Below, piece after piece: positions 57,012 to 64,000 of a stretch of DNA of 64,000 bases. The stretch is from Cepaea nemoralis (taxonomy: Eukaryota > Mollusca > Gastropoda > Stylommatophora > Helicidae), in assembly GCA_014155875.1 (NCBI GenBank), contig JACEFZ010027113.1:197501-261500 (forward strand), written 5' to 3'. Both the position numbers and the translations under genes were made by a program. The number at the start of each line of letters is the position of its first letter. The stretch's first letter is position 1. A model generated the notes under the pieces. That model ran no database searches, was not told where the DNA came from, and saw nothing but the letters and a program-made list of their open reading frames with translations.

Positions 57012-57245
57012 TGCCGGTCTCTCTGGCCGAGGGGTTACAACACTTTCTCCGTAATCCCGTTTGTCACGCAGAGTCTCGTGGCGGGCGAGAGCTGGAGGCG
57101 GTTCTACCCCCGCTGGTGACTTGCAGGATAACTGAGCCGGCCGCTCAGAAAGCAATGGCAAACTACTGAGCGTAATCTTGCCAAGAAATCAACAGACAGC
57201 TGAAAGATGCTGCTGTTGACAGCTATATCCTGTAAAGGATATGCG
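57012..57245 (+). repeat. SINE family C copy with the best-preserved tRNA-like head
   Basis: Head GCCGGTCTCTCTGGCCGAGG (box A-like), core CAGAAAGCAATGGCAAACTA, end ATCCTGTAAAGGATATGC. It ends ~130 bp before calpain exon d. Confidence 0.75.
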
Positions 57246-57376
57246 AACTGAAAAAAAAAGTATCAGGTTAATGGCTTGTTGTCTACATTGCACTTTCATA
57301 AATACATGTTATGTTTTATTATATGATATTTTAAGATAATATTTGTGCCCTTAAGTATTATTTCCTGAATTCACAG

Positions 57377-57551
57377 ATTATATGGAAACTACAATGTTTT
57401 GGATGGTGGCAGAATCCACACAGCCTTAGTGGATCTGACTGGTGGATTAGGCGAGATGGTGCCACTGAAAGAACAGATTTCTGACAGTGACCTTACGAAC
57501 CTCCTGTTACGGTGCACAAAAATGAACAGTTTCATGGGAGGATCCATATTT
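57377..57551 (+). CDS. Calpain exon d (LYGNYNVLDGGRIHTALVDLTGG)
   Basis: Acceptor AATTCACAG, donor TTT|GTATGT. The 175 bases complete the split Lys codon and encode LYGNYNVLDGGRIHTALVDL, TGGLGEMVPLKEQISDSDLT and on to FMGGSIF. The DGG..ALVDLTGG pattern is diagnostic. Confidence 0.95.
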
Positions 57552-58099
57552 GTATGTAACGTTTTACAAAATTATTACAAACATATATATATTGTTAATA
57601 GATATATTCATCTAGTTTCTGTCCAGCGCAGAACTTTGCCAACAAAGCAGTCTTTTGAAATGTCTCTCTATCATAAGGCAGATGTCCTGTCTTTGTTACT
57701 GTCATGTGTTAATTACATGAATACATCTATGTTGTCGGATTCTCATTCTCCAACTTTCCGGTACACTTCCCTCCATAATTATCTTTTTAGACTCATGTCT
57801 TTTTGCATGTTCAGAATGTTTCATTTTCTTTATTTGTTTTTGTCATAATAACCAACCTTCTTCAATGTTGTCTTCTTGTTGTATAGATCTGTTTGTTCTC
57901 CTTTGTGTGCAGATAATTTTAATACTGTTCTTCTTCTTCTTCTGCGTTCATCCTGAGTTTTTTTTCGGACTTGATTGCATTGTGTCTGTTTACAGCAGAG
58001 CTGCGTTCTTGCGCCGTTAGGCCGACACATCCGACTTCTGCAGGCATTTGTTGACTGGGTTAACCTTCCCGGTTAATACTGTTCTGTAACAGTGCCAGT

Positions 58100-58335
58100 G
58101 TCTATGGCTTAGGGGGCAGTGAATGCAGTTTGCCAGTCCAGACTGGCAGGTTTGAAATCAACTTTAGGCAGTTTGGAAGCAGACTGCCATGCATTGATTT
58201 TCACATTGGTATGAGTGTTGATCATTCAGATAGCAATGGCACGCTCAAACTTCTGATTGTAAAATTGCCCAGAAAATTACAAACAGCCAAAAATGGCTGG
58301 GATTGATTGTGACAACCTGTAAATGATATGCAGTT
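58100..58335 (+). repeat. SINE family C copy
   Basis: Core CAGATAGCAATGGCACGCTC, then AAATTACAAACAGCCAAAAA and CCTGTAAATGATATGC. More decayed head. Confidence 0.65.
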
Positions 58336-58844
58336 AACTTTTTTTTGTGGATTAGAATTTGTTAATGTTTCTGTGATGATCCATTTTGTGGATTAGAATT
58401 TTTTAATGTTCAAGAGATGACCCAGCCTACAATGGGTCCCAGGAAATGTCTTGGGAAGTAAAGGTGGCCGACCTGACACTGACCACATCACCCACTGTGT
58501 GCAGATTGGTCTATACAATTATGGGTCTAGCACTATATTCACAATATACCTTAAGGCATGTAAAAAGTTCTTTACTTCTACAAATGTCTGTTACAGTTAT
58601 TTTCAAAGACTGACATGTGCTTTTAGCTGATTTGTAAAATGTCTGTATCAGTTATATTCAAAGACGCACATGTGCTATAAGTTGATATGTAAAATATCCA
58701 AGTGTCACACCCATATGCTTTCACACTTAAATGACATATATTACTGTATATTCTTCACTAATACATATTGCTAAAAATGTCTTCTGCTATTTCTAATTCA
58801 GAATAATTTATTAACAAAAGTGTTATTGAAATCCATGTTTTTAG

Positions 58845-58928
58845 GTCAAACAAACTGGAGACAGAGAAGTATTAAATGTATCTGGTCTTATAGAAGGACA
58901 TGCATACACCATTGTCAAGGTCAAAGAG
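58845..58928 (+). CDS. Calpain exon e, catalytic histidine
   Basis: Acceptor ATGTTTTTAG, donor GAG|GTAACA. The 84 bases encode VKQTGDREVLNVSGLIEGHA and YTIVKVKE. His in GHAY is the second catalytic residue. Phase 0 at both ends. Confidence 0.93.
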
Positions 58929-59027
58929 GTAACAATTATAAACATACAACTATTATTGCTTATTATAGTTTGAAATATTATGTGCATGTTTTTGTTGTTC
59001 TACAGGTGAATATCATGTTGTTTAACT

Positions 59028-59668
59028 GATGTGTGAGGGATTATGGTACATGTGTATGTTTGTATATTCTTCTATCTTTGTTTTTATCAGATTAAGGGTC
59101 AGGTAATCCTATTTTAGGAGTCAAAGCTAGCTGAGTTGAGAACCTCATCCTGACATCTTCCTGAGAAGAACAGAGTCATCACTGTAAATGATGACATTAT
59201 TCTAATTCTCATTATTGTTAAGGAGATTATGGGTAAAGAATATGATGATTGTAAGTTATAGACCGGCTCTGTGATGAAGGGGTTATAGACGCAGTTCGTA
59301 ATACTGCATACCGTGTTTGAAACACAGCTAAGGGTTATTTGGCAACACACCACCCTAAGTTGGTTGTTATAAAATGGTATGAGTGCTAATCTTCAGAAAG
59401 CAATAGCAAACTACTGAATGTAAACTTGCCAAGAAATTACAAACAGCCAAAAATGCTGAGGTTGACTGCTATGTCCTGTAAAAGATATACAACAACTTTT
59501 TTTACAAGGGATTATGGTACATCTGTATGTTTGTATACTCATCTAATGTATTTTGGGAGTGGAATCGAGCCTAGCTAAGAATCTCATCCTGACATTGTCC
59601 CCAGAAGGACAGAGCCATCACTGTAAACAGTGATATTATTCCAATTCTCATTATTGTTAATTAGGTGT
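59028..59668 (+). repeat. Direct duplication of ~170 bp around a SINE
   Basis: 59028-59230 and 59508-59668 share GGGATTATGGTACAT.TGTAT, AACCTCATCCTGACAT, CAGAG.CATCACTGTAAA and ATTCTCATTATTGTTAA. A family C SINE (59257-59493) lies between them. Confidence 0.7.
59257..59493 (+). repeat. SINE family C copy
   Basis: Head GACCGGCTCTGTGATGAAGG, core CAGAAAGCAATAGCAAACTA, end TGTCCTGTAAAAGATATAC. Confidence 0.75.
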
Positions 59669-59677
59669 AGGGTGAGG

Positions 59678-59890
59678 AGCGGCTGGCCGAGTGGCTAGAA
59701 CGCCAGACTCTCCTTCGGGAGACCCGGGTTCGATCCCTCAGTATGGTGTGGGATTTTTTTCTGTCGGGGGCAAAAAGAAAATCCTAACCTGCACAGTTCG
59801 CGGCGACTGCACTAGCCAGGTGGCCTTTATTCCTCAGGCTCAAAGACCCCTCTGCCATACACGCAAGGTACTATATTGGCAGTAAATGAC
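59678..59890 (+). repeat. SINE family B, tRNA-derived with clear A and B boxes
   Basis: GGCTGGCCGAGTGGCTAGAA (box A) and CCCGGGTTCGATCCC (box B) lie about 40 bases apart, as in a Ser/Leu-type tRNA. The acceptor stem does not pair and a non-tRNA body follows, so it is a SINE rather than a tRNA gene. Confidence 0.75.
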
Positions 59891-60057
59891 AGTTTTTTTT
59901 TGACAGGTGAAGATGATGATGACTGTTTCTTTCACTGGAACCCCCAGGGTAAATGAACATCGCAAAATAAAGCAAATGACCCTTGTATATGCCTTTAGGT
60001 GCATTGGGCATAATGTGTTAGTCACATATTTTTATAGACCAATCAGCATTTGGTGAG

Positions 60058-60110
60058 TCATCTCATCTCATCTTGTTCCTCTAGTACCTTGCGGTATCGA
60101 GAAATGTGGT
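60058..60110 (-). repeat. LINE 3' terminus (GATGA-tail family)
   Basis: On the - strand ATACCGCAAGGTACTAGAGG, then AACAAGATGAGATGAGATGA, as at 13850-14110 and 14715-14935. Confidence 0.5.
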
Positions 60111-60566
60111 CAATATCATACTGGTTGTCTTAATGTCCAGGACATTTCTTAGTACCCATTTTAGGCTGAATTAACCTGGAAATGCAGGTCAGTTGTAATA
60201 GCCTGCCTAAGTGTGAGTTTAAACCCATGACCAGCGGCCCAGCAGGTAGACAGACCTAAAACCACAGGAAGAAGAGAACTAGAGACAGAGATGAATAATA
60301 TTGGAAGGATATGAAAAGAGCTGAAGGAAAGAGCAAAAGATAGGGCTTGATTGTGTTAATGGAGGTCCTAAGCTTCAGTAGAGAATAACAGGCAGAAGAA
60401 GAAGAAGCAGAAGAATAAAAAGAATATATATTTAATTACAATATATATTTATTTAAAATAAACAGATCAGTTCACAAAAGGAATGGCAACATTTGAATGT
60501 TTAATTACATGTACGTGAAAGGTTATGAAAAGATGATAACTGTCATTTACTCTAACATATAAACAG

Positions 60567-60652
60567 GTAAACACTACCAAAGGAAAGATTCTTCTCTTGC
60601 ACATTAGAAACCCTCACGGCAAGGGTGAGTGGAAAGGATCTTGGAGTGACAA
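60567..60652 (+). CDS. Calpain exon f, catalytic asparagine
   Basis: Acceptor ATATAAACAG, donor AA|GTAAGT. The 86 bases encode VNTTKGKILLLHIRNPHGKG and EWKGSWSD plus two bases. Asn in RNPHG is the third catalytic residue; most calpains have RNPWG, so the His after Pro is unusual. The following exon is not in the window. Confidence 0.92.
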
Positions 60653-60689
60653 GTAAGTGGAGTCAGTATTCAACAACCTGTGCCATGTC

Positions 60690-61510
60690 TTGCAAAAACA
60701 ATACTATTTCAAAGTCTCTGTCACTGAATGTGTTACACACTATATTCTTAAATAGCTTTACAACTGTGATGCTAAATGTATTACACAGTGTCCTGAAATA
60801 GCTTTACAATGTTGATGCTAAATGTGTTACACAGATTGTCCAGAAATGGCTTTACAACTGTGATGCTAAATGTGTTAGTGTCTAGAAATTGCTTTACAAC
60901 TGTGACACTACATGATTTACACAGAGTGTCCAGAAATAGCTTTACAACTTTGATGCTGCATGAGTTACACAGAGTGTCCAGAAATTGCTTTACAACTTTG
61001 GTGCTACATTAGTTACATACAGTGTCCAGAAATAGCTTGACAACTTTGATACTACATGAGTTACATACAGTGTCCAGAAATAGCTTGACAACTTTGATGC
61101 TACATGAGTTACATACAGTGTCCAGAAACAGCTTGACAACTTTGATGCTACATGAGTTACATACAGTGTCCAGAAATAGCTTGACAACTTTGATGCTACA
61201 TGAGTTACATACAGTGTCCAGAAACAGCTTGACAACTTTGATGCTACATGAGTTACATACAGTGTCCAGAAACAGCTTGACAACTTTGATACTACATGAG
61301 TTACATACAGTGTCCAGAAACAGCTTGACAACTTTGATGCTACATGAGTTACATACAGTGTCCAGAAACAGCTTGACAACTTTGATGCTACATGAGTTAC
61401 ATACAGTGTCCAGAAATAGCTTGACAACTTTGATGCTACATGAGTTACATAGTGTCTTGACAACTTTAATGCTAAATGTATTACACAGAGTCTCCAGAAA
61501 TAGCTTGATA
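60690..61510. repeat. 48-bp minisatellite, about 17 copies
   Basis: The unit CAGTGTCCAGAAATAGCTTG + ACAACTTTGATGCTACATGA + GTTACATA repeats; the left third is more degenerate. The 48-base period leaves frames open on both strands; not considered genes. In the intron after calpain exon f. Confidence 0.97.
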
Positions 61511-61714
61511 ATGATGATGGTGACTGACACCACACATAGAAATATAAATAAAGGATATTTACACATAGAAGATGTTTAAAAAAATGCTAAAATAACAATG
61601 CCAGAGTAGATTATAGTTTATCACATCTGCCTCTGATTCCAGCAGACCATGTCGTCTCTCAGTGTTGACTGCATTTTTACAAAATAAGGAAAAGGAGTGT
61701 ATATTCCCCAACAG

Positions 61715-61935
61715 TAGATAATAGCTTTAGAATGAGAATAGTCAAATGTTTCAAAAGAGCAGACAATAGCTTTAGAATGAGAATAGTCAAATGTTACAAA
61801 AGAGCAGACATTAGCTTTAGAATGTGAACAGTCAAGTGTTACAAAAGAGCAGACAATAGCTTTAGAATGTGAATAGTCAAGTGTTACAAAAGAGCAGACA
61901 ATAACTTTAGAACGAGAATAGTCAAATGTTACCAA
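61715..61935. repeat. 45-bp minisatellite, five copies
   Basis: Unit AAAAGAGCAGACAATAGCTT + TAGAATGAGAATAGTCAAAT + GTTAC. Confidence 0.95.
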
Positions 61936-62149
61936 AAAAAACTAAATACTAATATAGAATGCAGAAGCATGGACAATTAGCATACAATTAGTTAAATGAA
62001 GTAGAGGTGATAGATTTGCGAATGTACAGAGAAATTGGTTGCATTTTATGGAATAAAAAGCTAACAAGTGTGGAAGACCTAAAAAGGCATCATTAGAAAC
62101 ATCATTAGATGATTTGCGAGTGACATTCTGTGAATATTCTGATGATACA

Positions 62150-63255
62150 AGTGTATAATTGCAAACTAGAATAAACAATAGAAAGTCCTAGTAATTGATG
62201 GCAGTGTTGTGTATAATTGTAAACTAGAATAAACAATAGAAAGTCCTAGTAATTGATGGCAGTGTTGTGTATAATTGTAAACTAGAATAAACAATAGAAA
62301 GTCCTAGTAATTGATGGCAGTGTTGTGTATAATTGTAAACTAGAATAAACAATAGAAAGTCATAGTAATTGATGGCAGTGTTGTGTATAATTGCAAACTA
62401 GAATAAACAATAGAAAGTCCTAGTAATTGATGGCAGTGTTGTGTATAATTGTAAACTAGAATAAACAATAGAAAGTCCTAGTAATTGATGGCAGTGTTGT
62501 GTATAATTGTAAACTAGAATAAACAATAGAAAGTCCTAGTAATTGATGGCAGTGTTGTGTATAATTGTAAACTAGAATAAACAATAGAAAGTCCTAGTAA
62601 TTGATGGCAGTGTTGTGTATAATTGTAAACTAGAATAAACAATGGAAAGTCCTAGTAATTGATGGCAGTGTTGTGTATAATTGTAAACTAGAATAAACAA
62701 TAGAAAGTCCTAGTAATTGATGGCAGTGTTGTGTATAATTGCAAACTAGAATAAACAATAGAAAGTCATAGTAATTGATGGCAGTGTTGTGTATAATTGT
62801 AAACTAGAATAAACAATAGAAAGTCCTAGTAATTGATGGCAGTGTTGTGTATAATTGTAAACTAGAATAAACAATAGAAAGTCCTAGTAATTGATGGCAG
62901 TGTTGTGTATAATTGTAAACTAGAATAAACAATAGAAAGTCCTAGTAATTGATGGCAGTGTTGTGTATAATTGTAAACTAGAATAAACAATAGAAAGTCC
63001 TAGTAATTGATGGCAGTGTTGTGTATAATTGTAAACTAGAATAAACAATGGAAAGTCCTAGTAATTGATGGCAGTGTTGTGTATAATTGTAAACTAGAAT
63101 AAACAATGGAAAGTCCTAGTAATTGATGGCAGTGTTGTGTATAATTGTAAACTAGAATAAACAATAGAAAGTCCTAGTAATTGATGGCAGTGTTGTGTAT
63201 AATTGTAAACTAGAATAAACAATGGAAAGTCCTAGTAATTGATGGCAGTGTTGTT
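62150..63255. repeat. 58-bp minisatellite, about 19 almost identical copies
   Basis: The unit AGTGTTGTGTATAATTGTAA + ACTAGAATAAACAATAGAAA + GTCCTAGTAATTGATGGC repeats head to tail. Rare variants (GCAAAC, GTCATAG, AATGGAAA) recur at intervals, pointing to block duplications. Confidence 0.97.
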
Positions 63256-63259
63256 TGTC

Positions 63260-63640
63260 GGGTGTAAGCAGCAGTAAGAAAGAGTGACATTCTAGTTCAT
63301 TGTGCACAAGACATAGTAATAAGCTGATCTACTGAGCTGTAACAAGTAGCCACAGAGTGAGAGTACAATGCTATGGCTGGACTGTGTTTACATTATTGAG
63401 GGCCTTCATGTGTACTTCCCATGATTGAGAGGTGCATGAGTATGACTGCCTGTTGTGACTTATATCTCAGCCTGTTGTGGGAGCATATGTGATGTACATC
63501 CTCTGGGAATAAATGTTTACCAGCTGCTACCATGAGTCCGTCTTGATCCTTTCGTCTGAGCATCTGCCAGATTCTTGTGTGTAAGAGCTACTGTTTCCAG
63601 TAGTCATTGCCAGCAGTTTTATTATTAAGTCAACATCCCA
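63260..63640. other. No gene recognised
   Basis: Unique sequence downstream of the 58-bp array. No calpain exon was recognised. Confidence 0.4.
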
Positions 63641-63644
63641 CACT

Positions 63645-63860
63645 AGCTTCAAGGCACTTTTGTAAATACCATACTTGAGGATAAAAGTGAAGACTAGCAA
63701 GCAGAAGGTAGGCAGCAATACAAGTAGGAAGATGACAACAAAAGGTGACAAACAGCGGTCTTTCTGAGTGTACCACCAGAGTGAGATACAGATAGTGTTT
63801 AAAATCCATTGCCGCAAACATCCGTTGTGGAAATGAGGACTGATTGACTGTGTGATTTGC
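63645..63860 (+). pseudogene. LINE 3' end, TGAT-tail family
   Basis: Contains CACTTTTGTAAATACCATAC, GGCAGCAATACAAGTAGGAA and a CTGATTGACTG tail, like 46438 and 48690. Confidence 0.5.
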
Positions 63861-64000
63861 TTCAGCAGTTAAGGCTCAAGGGTTAACCTATTTTTGCTAG
63901 AAATAAGTACAAGGACAGGGGATAAATAAGGGAGATAATCATTCCATAACAAAGTACTGCTACTTAACATTTGAAAAGTGATAACTTTTGAATAATGACG

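Larger units (their letters stand above)
43710..60652 (+). other. Calpain gene, six internal exons of the cysteine-protease core
   Basis: A calcium-dependent cytosolic cysteine protease is encoded by exons at 43710-43779, 46135-46242, 49103-49256, 57377-57551, 58845-58928 and 60567-60652. All borders are AG/GT and phases (1, 1, 2, 0, 0, 2) fit, giving about 225 continuous residues. The catalytic triad is present: Cys in QGDLGNCWFL, His in EGHAY, Asn in RNPHG. Other family landmarks are [18 protein letters not shown] and LDGGRIHTALVDLTGG. The last two, and the GNCWF form, resemble calpain-5/TRA-3 type proteins more than the classical muscle type, but the subfamily is not settled. N-terminal exons and everything after the Asn exon (C2-like, EF-hand or other domains) are not visible. 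Introns of 2.4, 2.9, 8.1, 1.3 and 1.6 kb are packed with repeats. Next exon probably lies beyond 64000. Confidence 0.93.

Noticed and set aside
59678..59750. Possible Ser/Leu tRNA gene
   Set aside because: A and B boxes are good, but the acceptor stem does not pair and SINE-like body sequence follows.
60990..61579. 181-185-codon frames on both strands
   Set aside because: By-products of the 48-bp array; equal openness on both strands argues against coding.

Overview
This is eukaryotic, animal-like genomic DNA. Its only convincing host gene is a spliced calpain on the + strand. Six exons between 43710 and 60652 have GT-AG borders and consistent phases and carry all three catalytic residues (Cys, His, Asn). 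The first and last exons lie outside what I could find. Intron 3 is about 8.1 kb. The mix of Gmr1-like, Penelope-like, piggyBac, hAT-type, LINE and tRNA-SINE repeats suits a marine invertebrate, perhaps a mollusc; that assignment is an inference.

Layout. 1-5.8 kb: two nearly identical, directly repeated units of a small LTR retroelement that encodes only a Gag-like protein, sharing an 889-bp LTR. 6-15 kb: 20-bp minisatellites interrupted by a SINE and by a 1.6-kb C/A-rich tract, plus many LINE 3' ends and inverted SINEs. 15.1-22.9 kb: an almost complete Ty3/gypsy element on the - strand with integrase ahead of reverse transcriptase (Gmr1-type order). 24.7-27.8 kb: a decayed - strand LINE split by two + strand LINE insertions, each with its own target-site duplication. 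27.8-30.6 kb: a broken piggyBac transposase gene between two ~95-bp direct repeats. 30.8-33.6 kb: another LINE interrupted by a tRNA-Pro-related insert and followed by a fold-back element. 37.5 and 47.5 kb: two hAT-type MITEs with perfect 8-bp target duplications. 38.2-40.5 kb and 41.6-43.0 kb: large 28-bp and 46-bp satellite-like arrays.

43.7-64 kb: the calpain gene. Its introns are filled with a palindrome holding a 96-base G run, LINE tails, a second 46-bp array (50.9-53.3 kb), a 33-bp array, a Penelope-like remnant with a GIY-YIG end, four copies of one SINE family, and 48-, 45- and 58-bp arrays after the last visible exon.

No prokaryotic features, CRISPR arrays, rRNA genes or credible free-standing tRNA genes were seen. 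Long open frames inside tandem arrays are treated as by-products of repeats whose unit lacks stop codons. Copy numbers are length divided by unit length, and boundaries of decayed repeats are approximate.
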